This document shows, piece by piece, positions 45,740 through 54,620 of a DNA stretch of 64,000 nucleotides; the stretch's first letter is position 1, and each line of letters opens with the position of its first letter. The translations under genes were made by a program, and so were the position numbers. The notes beneath the pieces were generated by a model. It did not search any database and had not been told where the DNA came from. It worked only from the letters and a program-made list of their open reading frames with translations. Source of the stretch: Sedimentitalea nanhaiensis DSM 24252 (GTDB taxonomy: Bacteria; Pseudomonadota; Alphaproteobacteria; Rhodobacterales; Rhodobacteraceae); NCBI RefSeq assembly GCF_000473225.1, contig NZ_KI421509.1, forward strand, positions 3,529,321-3,593,320, given 5' to 3'.

Positions 45740-47374
45740 ATGACATTGAACCTTTCGATGCCCGGACAGGACGACTTGAAACCTCGGATCACCGTGTTCG
45801 GTGTTGGGGGGGCAGGCGGCAACGCGGTCAACAACATGATCGAAAAGCAACTCGACGGGGTCGAGTTCGTGGTCGCCAACACCGATGCGCAGGCGCTGCA
45901 ACAAAGCAAGGCGCAGAACCGCGTTCAGTTGGGCGTCAAGGTGACCGAAGGGTTGGGAGCCGGAGCACGGGCCAGTGTCGGCGCGGCAGCCGCCGAGGAA
46001 AGCATCGAGCAGATCGTCGACCATCTGGCGGGCGCGCATATGTGTTTCATCACGGCGGGCATGGGCGGGGGCACCGGCACCGGCGCGGCCCCGATCATCG
46101 CACAGGCGGCGCGGGAACTGGGTGTGCTGACCGTAGGCGTCGTCACCAAACCGTTCCAGTTCGAAGGTGCCAAGCGCATGCGCCAGGCCGAGGATGGCGT
46201 TGAGACGCTGCAGAAGATGGTCGATACGCTGATCATCATCCCGAACCAGAACCTGTTCCGTCTGGCCAACGAGAAGACCACCTTTACCGAAGCCTTCAGC
46301 ATGGCGGACGATGTGCTGTATCAGGGCGTCAAGGGTGTGACGGACCTGATGGTGCGCCCCGGCCTGATCAACCTCGACTTTGCCGACGTGCGCGCGGTGA
46401 TGGACGAGATGGGCAAGGCGATGATGGGCACCGGCGAGGGCGAGGGCGAAGACCGCGCCATCCAGGCTGCCGAAAAGGCCATTGCAAACCCGCTGCTGGA
46501 CGAAATCAGCCTCAAGGGCGCCAAGGGCGTTCTGATCAACATCACCGGCAGCCACGATTTGACCCTGTTCGAACTGGACGAGGCCGCCAACCGGATCCGT
46601 GAAGAGGTCGACCCCGAAGCCAATATCATCGTCGGCAGCACGCTTGACACCGCGATGGAAGGCACCATGCGGGTCAGCGTCGTGGCCACCGGCATCGATG
46701 CAATGGATGTGAATACCGAAATCCCGGTGCCGCGCCGCTCGATGTCCACGCCGCTGCGCCAGACCGTGGCCGCCGAAGAGACACACCGCGAAGACGCGCC
46801 GCAGCCGGTCATGGCCGCGGTGAGCGAAGCCGAAGACGAACCGGAATTGTTTGGCGACCCTCAACCGCGCGAAGCGATCGCCGCGCAGGCTCAGGATCTG
46901 TTCGAACCCGAATTCGACGAACGGATCGAGGATGACGGGTTGCCGCCCCCGGCCTACAAGCCGCAGATGCCCGCGTTTGAACCGCGCACCGCGCAGATGG
47001 ATGCCGAGCCGGATACATTTGTCGCACCGCGCGCACCTGCGCCGGGCACGCCTTCGCCTGATACGCTGAAGCGGTTGCAGGTCGCAGCGCAAAAGGCAAC
47101 TCCGACACCGCAGCGGGGCATGAATGTGGTGCAAGGCGGTCAGGATGTTCAGAATGCCCAGTCCGGTGCGGACAAGGCCCGTTTCAGTGTCAACTCGTTG
47201 ATCAACCGTATGACCGGCCATGCCGCCGACACACCGGCGGACCGTGGTGCGCAGGCGGTGCGGCACCAGCCCACGATGCGCCAGCCTGACGTAAGGGAAC
47301 AGGCGCGGGACGAGGCGGCCCAGGATCAGGATCGGATCGAGATCCCGGCATTTCTGCGCCGCCAGGCGAACTGA
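45740..47374 (+). CDS. ftsZ: Cell division protein FtsZ
   Basis: 544 aa tubulin-like GTPase. Globular domain at about 1-325 with [13 protein letters not shown], the GTP loop [12 protein letters not shown], and the T7 loop [12 protein letters not shown] long, acidic, Pro-rich linker follows (about 330-530), then the conserved C-terminal peptide [12 protein letters not shown] that binds FtsA. The linker of about 200 residues is typical of alphaproteobacteria. 175 bp of AT-rich leader precede it, so it probably has its own promoter, and a terminator follows. Confidence 0.97.
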   Translation: MTLNLSMPGQDDLKPRITVFGVGGAGGNAVNNMIEKQLDGVEFVVANTDAQALQQSKAQNRVQLGVKVTEGLGAGARASVGAAAAEESIEQIVDHLAGAHMCFITAGMGGGTGTGAAPIIAQAARELGVLTVGVVTKPFQFEGAKRMRQAEDGVETLQKMVDTLIIIPNQNLFRLANEKTTFTEAFSMADDVLYQGVKGVTDLMVRPGLINLDFADVRAVMDEMGKAMMGTGEGEGEDRAIQAAEKAIANPLLDEISLKGAKGVLINITGSHDLTLFELDEAANRIREEVDPEANIIVGSTLDTAMEGTMRVSVVATGIDAMDVNTEIPVPRRSMSTPLRQTVAAEETHREDAPQPVMAAVSEAEDEPELFGDPQPREAIAAQAQDLFEPEFDERIEDDGLPPPAYKPQMPAFEPRTAQMDAEPDTFVAPRAPAPGTPSPDTLKRLQVAAQKATPTPQRGMNVVQGGQDVQNAQSGADKARFSVNSLINRMTGHAADTPADRGAQAVRHQPTMRQPDVREQARDEAAQDQDRIEIPAFLRRQAN

Positions 47375-47397
47375 ACTCGTCACAAAATGCGATTTGA

Positions 47398-47422
47398 GGG
47401 CCACGGTTTCGTGGCCCTTTTT
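47398..47422 (+). terminator. Intrinsic terminator after ftsZ
   Basis: GGGCCACG-GTTT-CGTGGCCC stem-loop (8 bp, perfect) followed by TTTTTC, 24 bp beyond the ftsZ stop. Strong rho-independent terminator separating ftsZ from lpxC. Confidence 0.92.
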
Positions 47423-47584
47423 CATTTTAAAACATGGCATTACAATGCGCGAAGCGGTGTTCTGCCGATATGTTACAGCCATGTTTCAATCGGTTGCAAA
47501 GATTGAGTTGAGCCTGGCGGCACAGCATCTTAACTGATTGCACACCAGCCCGAACGTGGCTGGAGCAACGGATAGAGGCTCATC

Positions 47585-48505
47585 TTGCAACATACGCTTA
47601 AAGGCCCCGTCGTGTTTGAAGGTGTCGGACTGCACAGCGGTGCGGCGACACGTATGGTTCTGCGTCCGGCACAGCCCGGCCATGGCATCCGGTTTCGCCG
47701 CGTCGATATCGAACTGGGCAACGCCGTCATTCCGGCCGTCTGGAGCAAAGTCGACCGCAGCCCGCTGTGTACCCGGTTGGTGAACGAGGCCGGTGTGTCG
47801 GTTTCCACCGTGGAGCATGTAATGGCCGCGCTGTCGGGCTGCGGTGTCATCAATGCGCTGATTGAAATCGACGGTCCCGAAGTTCCGATTCTGGACGGCT
47901 CGGCGGCCCCCTTTGTGCGCGGCATAATGGCACGGGGTGTACAGGTGCAGGCCGCGCCGGTGCTGGCTCTTGAAATTCTGAAACCGGTCACGGTTGAAAA
48001 GGATGGCGCGCGGGCTTCGCTGCTGCCGTCCGACAGGTTCGAGATCGAATTTCATATCGATTTCGAAGACAGTGCGATCGGTCGCCAGAGCAAGGTTCTG
48101 GACATGCGCAACGGTGCCTTTGCCCGCGAGCTGTGTGACAGCCGCACCTTCTGCCGGCAGGCGGATGTGGATGCGATGCACGAGCATGGGCTCGCCCTGG
48201 GCGGCACATTGGACAACGCGGTCGTGGTTGATGGCGACGATGTGCTGAGTCCCGGCGGATTTCGTCATGTGGACGAAGCGGTGCGCCACAAAATGTTGGA
48301 TGCCTTGGGCGACCTGGCACTGGCGGGTGGACCAATTCTGGGGCGCTATGTTGGCGAACGTTCGGGGCACTCGCTGACGAACACCCTGTTGCGTGAACTC
48401 TTTGCGACACCCGGTGCGGTGCGTATGGTTGTCTGTGATGGCGACATGGCGTCGCGTCTGCCGGGGCAGGGGCTTGTCTGGTCGGAAATACCCCAGGTCG
48501 CATAG
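47585..48505 (+). CDS. lpxC: UDP-3-O-acyl-N-acetylglucosamine deacetylase
   Basis: 306 aa. STVEHVMAALSG with the first zinc His, IDGPEVPILDGSA, and RHKMLDALGDLALAG with the second His and Asp. It catalyses the committed step of lipid A synthesis. About 160 bp after the ftsZ terminator, so it probably has its own promoter. Confidence 0.96.
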   Translation: MQHTLKGPVVFEGVGLHSGAATRMVLRPAQPGHGIRFRRVDIELGNAVIPAVWSKVDRSPLCTRLVNEAGVSVSTVEHVMAALSGCGVINALIEIDGPEVPILDGSAAPFVRGIMARGVQVQAAPVLALEILKPVTVEKDGARASLLPSDRFEIEFHIDFEDSAIGRQSKVLDMRNGAFARELCDSRTFCRQADVDAMHEHGLALGGTLDNAVVVDGDDVLSPGGFRHVDEAVRHKMLDALGDLALAGGPILGRYVGERSGHSLTNTLLRELFATPGAVRMVVCDGDMASRLPGQGLVWSEIPQVA

Positions 48506-48634
48506 CCGTTCACACACGCGGTGCCAAGTTCGCCTCTGCCAATGACTTTAAGACGTTTTGCACCAGAAATTAATGTGCTAGACCCAAGCGCGAGCAGGGG
48601 AAGACCCCGCAGAGGGCGACGAGGTTGGTCAAGC

Positions 48635-49480
48635 ATGATCGGTGGTAAATCCAGGGCCAAGTTCATTGGTGCCGTTCTAATCATGGCTGTTCTGGCCGCA
48701 TGCAGCGGCAGGGACAGGGTTGATCGTACCGAGTCGCTGGATGCCTATTCGCCCGAGCAAATCTATCAGCGTGGCGAATTCGAACTGGAGCGCGATCAGA
48801 ACGAAAACGCGGCCTATTTCTTTTCCGAGGTCGAGCGCCTGTATCCCTATTCGACCTGGGCGAAACGGGCGCTGATCATGCAGGCGTATTCCTATCATCA
48901 GGACAAGGACTACCCCAACAGCCGCTCGGCCGCGCAGCGCTATATCGACTTTTACCCGGCGGACGAAGATGCGGCCTATGCCCAATATCTGCTGGCGCTG
49001 TCCTATTATGATCAGATCGACGAGGTCGGGCGCGACCAGGGGTTGACCTTTCAGGCCCTGCAGGCGCTGCGCACGGTGATCGAAGTGTATCCGGACAGTG
49101 AATATGCCACCACGGCGATCCTGAAGTTCGAGCTGGCGTTCGACCACCTGGCGGGCAAGGAAATGGAGATCGGGCGGTATTACCTGCGGCGGAATCATTT
49201 CACGGCGGCGATCAACCGGTTCCGGGTCGTGGTCGAGGATTTCCAGACCACCAGCCACACCGCCGAAGCCCTGTTCCGCCTCATCGAGGCCTATCTGTCG
49301 CTGGGGCTGGTTGACGAGGCACAAACCGCCGGAGCGATTCTGGGATACAACTATCAATCCTCGGAATGGTACCAGGATGCGTACAAACTGCTTACAAGCC
49401 AGGGCCTGAAGATGAAGGACCGGGGCAACAATTGGCTGAGCAACATCTATCGTCAATCTGTCAAGGGCCAGTGGTTGTAG
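48635..49480 (+). CDS. bamD: Outer membrane assembly lipoprotein BamD
   Basis: 281 aa from the ATG at 48635. Lipoprotein signal with lipobox LAAC at about residues 20-23. Then TPR-like repeats (residues about 42-230), with RGEFELERDQNENAAYFFSEVERLYPYS typical of BamD. It helps fold beta-barrel proteins into the outer membrane with BamA. Followed by recN after 39 bp, a conserved pair in alphaproteobacteria. Confidence 0.94.
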   Translation: MIGGKSRAKFIGAVLIMAVLAACSGRDRVDRTESLDAYSPEQIYQRGEFELERDQNENAAYFFSEVERLYPYSTWAKRALIMQAYSYHQDKDYPNSRSAAQRYIDFYPADEDAAYAQYLLALSYYDQIDEVGRDQGLTFQALQALRTVIEVYPDSEYATTAILKFELAFDHLAGKEMEIGRYYLRRNHFTAAINRFRVVVEDFQTTSHTAEALFRLIEAYLSLGLVDEAQTAGAILGYNYQSSEWYQDAYKLLTSQGLKMKDRGNNWLSNIYRQSVKGQWL

Positions 49481-49519
49481 GGGCGCGGTGGGCCCGATGC
49501 CCGATCCGCGAAGCTGAAT

Positions 49520-51169
49520 ATGCTGCGCACGCTTGATATTCGCGACATGCTGATCATCGATCGGCTCGACCTTGCGTTTCAACCGGGGCTGAACGTGCTG
49601 ACCGGCGAAACCGGGGCGGGGAAATCGATTCTTCTGGATTCGCTGGGGTTCGTTCTGGGCTGGCGTGGCCGGGCCGAACTGGTGCGTCAGGGTGCCGCTC
49701 AAGGTGAAGTGGTCGCGGTCTTTGATCTGCCCGCAGGCCATGCGGCCCACGCGGTTCTGGCCGCAGCGGGGCTGCCCGACAGTGACGAGCTGATTCTGCG
49801 GCGCATCAATACCGTGGACGGGCGCAAGACGGCTTGGGTCAATGACCGGCGTTGCTCGGGAGAGGTGCTGCGGGCACTGTCGGAGACGCTGGTCGAGCTG
49901 CACGGACAGCATGACGATCGGGGCCTGCTGGACCCGCGCGGACATCGTGCCATGCTGGATTCGTTCGGGAGCCTTGAGGCGGCGCGCGATGCGACGCGTG
50001 CGGCCTGGGCTGCGCTTGGGGTGGCGCGCAAGGCGGTGGCGGCGACGCAGGCCGCGTTGGATGCGATCCGCAGCGAAGAGGAATTCCTGCGCCATGCCGT
50101 CGCAGAACTGGACACGCTGGATCCTCAGCCGGGCGAGGACGCCGCGCTGGACGCGGATCGCCGCCGGATGCAGGGCGCTGCGCGGATACGCGACGATGTC
50201 GCGCGCGCCTATGATCTGTTGGGCAGTAACGGTGCCGAAGGCTCCATGGGCGAGGCGTTACGCTGGCTGGACGGGGTGATCGAACGGGCCGACGGGACGC
50301 TGGAGGCGCCGCTGGCGGCGTTGAACCGGGCGATGATTGAACTGGGCGAGGCGCACGCGGGGGTTCAGGCCAGCCTGGATGCGCTGGAGTTTGACCCCAA
50401 CGAGTTGGAGGCGACCGAAGAGCGCCTGTTCGCGATCCGGGCCATGGCGCGCAAACACGACACCGCGCCGGATGAGCTGGCCGATCTGGCCCAAAGCCTG
50501 CGAGGCCGATTGGCGGCGCTGGATGCCGGCGATGCCGATCTGGCCAGGCAACAGGCGGAATTGCAGGCGGCGCAGGCCGTGTATGATGGGGCCGCTCAAT
50601 CGCTGAGTGCGCAACGTGCGCAGGCCGGTCAGGCGCTGGATCGGGCGGTGATGGCCGAGCTTGCACCGCTCAAGATGGAGCGGGCCGAGTTCCACACGGT
50701 CCTGACCCCCGCCGATCCCGGCCCCGAAGGCACGGACACCGCCACCTTTACCGTCGCCACCAATCCCGGTGCTCCGGCGGGGCCGCTGAACAAGATCGCC
50801 TCGGGGGGGGAGCTGAGCCGTTTTCTGCTGGCGCTCAAGGTGTGTCTGACGGGAACCGATAGCGGATTGACGATGATTTTCGATGAAATCGACCGGGGGG
50901 TGGGCGGTGCGACGGCGGATGCGGTCGGGCGGCGGCTGGCGGACCTGGCGCGGGGCGGCCAGGTTCTGGTCGTCACGCACAGCCCGCAGGTGGCGGCCCG
51001 GGGCACGCATCACTGGCGGGTGCAGAAACAGGTTGTGGATGGCGCGACGCTGTCTGAGGTGGTGGCGCTGCCCGGGGATGAGCGAACCGACGAGATTGCG
51101 CGGATGCTGGCCGGCGACACCATCACCGCCGAGGCCCGCGCCGCGGCTCGGGCGCTGTTGGGCGGGTGA
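49520..51169 (+). CDS. recN: DNA repair protein RecN
   Basis: 549 aa SMC-like ATPase. Walker A TGETGAGKSILLD near residue 30, RRINTVDGRKTAWVND, a long Ala-rich coiled coil (about 150-370), ABC signature KIASGGELSRFLLALK, and Walker B MIFDEIDRGVGGATADAVG. It acts in double-strand break repair. It follows bamD and is probably in the same operon. Confidence 0.95.
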   Translation: MLRTLDIRDMLIIDRLDLAFQPGLNVLTGETGAGKSILLDSLGFVLGWRGRAELVRQGAAQGEVVAVFDLPAGHAAHAVLAAAGLPDSDELILRRINTVDGRKTAWVNDRRCSGEVLRALSETLVELHGQHDDRGLLDPRGHRAMLDSFGSLEAARDATRAAWAALGVARKAVAATQAALDAIRSEEEFLRHAVAELDTLDPQPGEDAALDADRRRMQGAARIRDDVARAYDLLGSNGAEGSMGEALRWLDGVIERADGTLEAPLAALNRAMIELGEAHAGVQASLDALEFDPNELEATEERLFAIRAMARKHDTAPDELADLAQSLRGRLAALDAGDADLARQQAELQAAQAVYDGAAQSLSAQRAQAGQALDRAVMAELAPLKMERAEFHTVLTPADPGPEGTDTATFTVATNPGAPAGPLNKIASGGELSRFLLALKVCLTGTDSGLTMIFDEIDRGVGGATADAVGRRLADLARGGQVLVVTHSPQVAARGTHHWRVQKQVVDGATLSEVVALPGDERTDEIARMLAGDTITAEARAAARALLGG

Positions 51170-51295
51170 CCGAATCCGCCCGTTGGCCGAGTTAACCACG
51201 GCCGACGAATTTCCCGGTTGCAGGGTGTTTGATTTTGACACGACGCCGTATGGGTGTATTTTTATCAAGTTGTACCTAGTTTTGTGGTGATTATT

Positions 51296-51577
51296 ATGAC
51301 GTTTGTTAGTGTCGTTCGGCGCTGTGCGCCCTCTCTTCTCTTTGCATGCGCACTTCTGTCTGCTTCGGCTGCCTCTGCGGTTGTGGGTCCATCGCCTGCG
51401 CCGGATCCCACGCCGGCCGCGCCGGATCCTACCCCCGCCGCTGCAGAAGCTGGTGGCGAAAGCAACGACCCGTTCAGGCGCAACGGTCGAGTCGATCGGG
51501 TCAGCCGCAACGCCCCTCCGGGGTTCGTGGTTCCCGATCAAGTCTGCAGGGGCGACAAGCTGGATCCCTGTTTTTAG
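51296..51577 (+). CDS. Hypothetical small exported protein with Pro/Ala repeats
   Basis: 93 aa from the ATG at 51296. Clear signal peptide (RR at 8-9, hydrophobic 12-28, ASA-type cleavage site), then tandem PDPTPAA units (about 34-48) and a hydrophilic end with two Cys (one near the C-terminus), perhaps disulfide-bonded. No strong ribosome site: the upstream is AT-rich. No family recognised. A terminator follows 64 bp later. Confidence 0.6.
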   Translation: MTFVSVVRRCAPSLLFACALLSASAASAVVGPSPAPDPTPAAPDPTPAAAEAGGESNDPFRRNGRVDRVSRNAPPGFVVPDQVCRGDKLDPCF

Positions 51578-51640
51578 GCCGGATCCGCCCGGGTGTGGAT
51601 ATCTGCAGTATCGACTGGGATCGCGGCATAAACGTCTCGG

Positions 51641-51671
51641 CCCGGACCTGAATTCAGGTCCGGGGTTTTCC
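51641..51671 (+). terminator. Intrinsic terminator
   Basis: Perfect 10-bp stem CCCGGACCTG/CAGGTCCGGG with loop AATT followed by GTTTTC. It lies between the small exported protein and the ClC channel gene, and the centre contains an EcoRI-type GAATTC. Confidence 0.85.
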
Positions 51672-51724
51672 CGGCCCTGACCCTGTCCTAAACAGGAAGC
51701 CCAACGACCCCGCGCGAGGCTCTG

Positions 51725-53413
51725 ATGGCCGTTTCTCTCCGCTCGATCCTGTCACAGCAGCTTGCGCAGGCAGGGGCCGCCTGCAAGCAGGGTTTGCAGG
51801 TATTGCGGCACCGCGGCCCCAGCCAGATCCAGTTCTGGTTCATCGCCCTGGTCATCGGAATCGCGGCAGGGTTCGCCGCGCTCGGATTTCGTCTGGGTAT
51901 TTCGGAATTGCAGGCCGCGCTTTATGGCACGGATGACGTTCAGCTTCTGCACAGTCATGCGGTATCGTTGCCGTGGTACTGGATCCTGGGCATTCCCATT
52001 GCCGGGGGGCTGATTGTCGGGCTGATCCTGCACCGTTTCACCGATGATGCCCGGGTACGCGCCGTTGCGGACGTGATCGAGGGGTCCGCTTTGGGTGAAG
52101 GTCGGGTTGAAACCCGCGCAGGGATTGCGTCGGTTTTCGCCTCGCTGATCACGCTCAGTTCGGGCGGCTCGTCCGGGCGCGAGGGACCGGTTGTGCATAT
52201 GGCCGGGGTGATTTCGACCTGGGTCAGCGATCGTATCCATGCGGACGGCATCACCGGGCGCGACCTGCTGGGCTGTGCCGTTGCGGCGGCCGTGTCGGCC
52301 AGTTTCAATGCCCCGATTGCCGGAGCGCTGTTCGCGCTCGAAGTCGTGTTGCGCCATTTTGCGGTGCATGCCTTTGCGCCGATCGTGATTGCCTCGGTGG
52401 CCGGAACGGTGATTAACCGGTTGAATTTTGGCGACGTGGCCGAGTTCAACCTGATCACGCCCGGTGCATTGCAGTTTTATGTCGAACTGCCCGCGTTCCT
52501 GATTCTGGGTCTGGTTTGCGGCGTGATCGCGGCCGTGTTCATGCGGTCGATTTTCTGGGCCGAGGATATGGGGAGCCATGTGCAGGACCGTTTCGGGATT
52601 CCGCGATGGTTGCGCCCGGCCCTGGCGGGGGCGATGCTGGGAGGGATTGCGATCTGGTATCCCCATATCATCGGGGTCGGCTATGAAACCACGCTGCTGG
52701 CACTGAAGGGCCAGTTGCTGCTGAACGAGGCGATCGTGTTCGCGGTTCTGAAAACCGTCGCGGTGGCCATCACCTTTGGCGGGCGTATGGGAGGCGGGGT
52801 GTTTTCCCCGTCGCTGATGGTGGGCGCGCTGTCCGGGCTGGCGTTTGGCATCATCGCGACCGGGGTTCTGCCGGATGTATCGGGTGCTTACACATTGTAT
52901 GCCTTTGCCGGGATGGGGGCGGTGGCCGCCGCCGTACTGGGCGCGCCGATCTCGACCACGCTGATCGTGTTCGAGCTGACGGGGGATTGGCAGATCGGGA
53001 TTGCGGTCATGGTCTCGATCAGCATGTCCACGGCCCTGGCCAGCCGGTTGGTGGACCGGTCGTTCTTTTTGACGCAACTGGAACGCCGCGACATTCATTT
53101 GGCGGCCGGCCCACAGGCCTATTTGATGTCGATGATCCGAGTCGGCGGGGTGATGCGCACGACCGAAGATGACCGGGCCGCAGATCCGGACCGCTGTGCC
53201 GAACTGGTTGCGCAGGGCATATGCATCACGCCCTCGGTCACGCTGGAAACGGCCCTGGCGCAACTGGAACGGTCAGAAGATGGGTTTGTTCCTGTGGTCA
53301 TCCTGGACAAGAACGATGCGACCCCGCGTCTGGTTGGCGCGCTGTTTCACATCGATGCGCTCAAGGCGTATAATCGCGCGCTGGCGGAAACCGCAGCCGA
53401 GGAACATTCCTGA
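51725..53413 (+). CDS. ClC-family chloride channel/transporter with C-terminal CBS region
   Basis: 562 aa. Cytoplasmic N-terminus (1-35), then a ClC membrane domain of about 12 helices with the selectivity motif GGSSGREGP (gating Glu153) and GGRMGGGVFSPSLMVGA. After about residue 455 a soluble region resembling a CBS domain follows (TPSVTLETALAQLERSEDGFVPVV). The family moves chloride across the membrane, as a channel or a Cl-/H+ exchanger. CBS regions bind nucleotides and control gating. Alone in its transcription unit. Confidence 0.9.
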   Translation: MAVSLRSILSQQLAQAGAACKQGLQVLRHRGPSQIQFWFIALVIGIAAGFAALGFRLGISELQAALYGTDDVQLLHSHAVSLPWYWILGIPIAGGLIVGLILHRFTDDARVRAVADVIEGSALGEGRVETRAGIASVFASLITLSSGGSSGREGPVVHMAGVISTWVSDRIHADGITGRDLLGCAVAAAVSASFNAPIAGALFALEVVLRHFAVHAFAPIVIASVAGTVINRLNFGDVAEFNLITPGALQFYVELPAFLILGLVCGVIAAVFMRSIFWAEDMGSHVQDRFGIPRWLRPALAGAMLGGIAIWYPHIIGVGYETTLLALKGQLLLNEAIVFAVLKTVAVAITFGGRMGGGVFSPSLMVGALSGLAFGIIATGVLPDVSGAYTLYAFAGMGAVAAAVLGAPISTTLIVFELTGDWQIGIAVMVSISMSTALASRLVDRSFFLTQLERRDIHLAAGPQAYLMSMIRVGGVMRTTEDDRAADPDRCAELVAQGICITPSVTLETALAQLERSEDGFVPVVILDKNDATPRLVGALFHIDALKAYNRALAETAAEEHS

Positions 53414-53514
53414 CCGGGACGGGGGCCGTTTGGAGCGGGGGCGATTGGGGTGGAGCTTGCCCAACTCAGGTATTGCGTCCATGCTAAAGATCTCTTGGCG
53501 AGAAGGATGGTTCA

Positions 53515-54171
53515 GTGTCGGGAAAGGATGTTTTTCTAAGCGTAGGAGGCACGGCGAATGATCGGCAAGAGGCGTTTGTCACCGCGCTGGAACAACGGCT
53601 GCGCGCCGAGGGGCTGGTGCCCAACACGGTCGGGCGCAACACGTTTTCTTCGGATGCTCCGCTCACCACGGTCGAGCGGCTGATGAGCGCCTGTTCGGGA
53701 ACCATCGTGGTTGCGCTGGAGCGAACCTATTTCCCGCAGGGCGTCCAAAAGCGCGGAGGCGACAAGGAACAGGCAATGGGTGAAACCCGGCTGGCCACCC
53801 CCTGGAACCAGATCGAAGCGGCGATGTCCTACAGCCGTGGCTTGCCGTTGCTGGTTCTGGTCCAGGAAGGGATCCGCGAAGAGGGGCTGCTGGAGCCGGG
53901 CTATGACTGGTATGTCCATGCGGTGCCGCTGGATGTCAGCGCTCTGAATTCCCAGGCATTCAACGGGATCCTAGCCAGTTGGAAGGAGAAGTTGAAACCA
54001 CCCGGAGATCAGGCGGTACCGGCGCAGGACACAGCGCCATTGACGCCTGAAACCTTGACCATCGGACAGATCATTGGCGCGATGCGCCCGGCCCAGCTTT
54101 GGTCGATTCTGGCGGCATGCGGCGGCGTGATTGCGGTGGCTTTCGCCCTGGGCGCGCAACTGATCGGCTAG
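53515..54171 (+). CDS. TIR-like domain protein with C-terminal membrane anchor
   Basis: 218 aa from a GTG at 53515 (GAGAAGGATGG upstream). The N-terminal half reads like a TIR fold: DVFLSVGG (beta A, 5-12), helix EAFVTALEQRLRAEGL, strand CSGTIVVALE (60-69), then WNQIEAAMSY (97-106), matching the W-x-x-x-E helix that carries the catalytic Glu of TIR NADases (Glu101 here), and PLLVLVQEG as the next strand. A Pro-rich linker leads to one membrane segment (about 195-216). No partner defence gene is adjacent. The TIR assignment is pattern recognition and needs a structural search; an NADase or nucleotide-binding role is inference. Confidence 0.65.
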   Translation: MSGKDVFLSVGGTANDRQEAFVTALEQRLRAEGLVPNTVGRNTFSSDAPLTTVERLMSACSGTIVVALERTYFPQGVQKRGGDKEQAMGETRLATPWNQIEAAMSYSRGLPLLVLVQEGIREEGLLEPGYDWYVHAVPLDVSALNSQAFNGILASWKEKLKPPGDQAVPAQDTAPLTPETLTIGQIIGAMRPAQLWSILAACGGVIAVAFALGAQLIG

Positions 54172-54208
54172 GTCCCGGTACTGCGGATACCCGGCCCGGA
54201 AAGGGGCT

Positions 54209-54553
54209 TCAGATCTGTTCGACCTTGACCGAGTCATTGGTGTAGAATGCCAGATGATCCTTGATCCCGGCCACGGTGTTCAGCGGTTCTTCGTAGCTCC
54301 AGGCGCCATCTTTGCTGACCGACGATTTATTGACGATGTCAAAGTAGCGCGCGTCTCCCTTGTGTGGACAATGGGTCGATGTGTCGGTTGGCTCAAGCAT
54401 TGCCATGGCGATGTCGGCGCGCGGAAAATAGATCACCGGGGGGTAATCGCCCTCGCTCAGTTCGAGCGCATTGGTTGTTTCCCCCAGTACGGCCCCGCCT
54501 GATCGCACGGTCCAGGTGCCGCCCGCCTTGCGGATACGAATATGATCGGCCAT
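54209..54553 (-). CDS. DUF427 domain protein
   Basis: 114 aa from the ATG at 54553. Conserved DUF427 features are RKAGGTWTVRSGGAVLGET, VIYFPRADIAMAMLEPT, THCPHKGDARYFDI, and AWSYEEPLNTVAGIKDHLAFY. The family is common in bacteria, usually 90-120 residues; function unknown. The stop is convergent with the TIR-like gene, 37 bp apart. Confidence 0.93.
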   Translation of the reverse strand: MADHIRIRKAGGTWTVRSGGAVLGETTNALELSEGDYPPVIYFPRADIAMAMLEPTDTSTHCPHKGDARYFDIVNKSSVSKDGAWSYEEPLNTVAGIKDHLAFYTNDSVKVEQI

Positions 54554-54620
54554 CGTTTTCACTCCCTGAAACGGACGTCGCGGCCGACTGGAACGGGCCG
54601 CGACAGGGCTTTCCCCGGGT

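Noticed and set aside
53515..54171. Complete antiphage island around the TIR-like gene
   Set aside because: Neighbours are a ClC channel, DUF427 and aminopeptidase P; no sensor, cyclase or nuclease partner is next to it.
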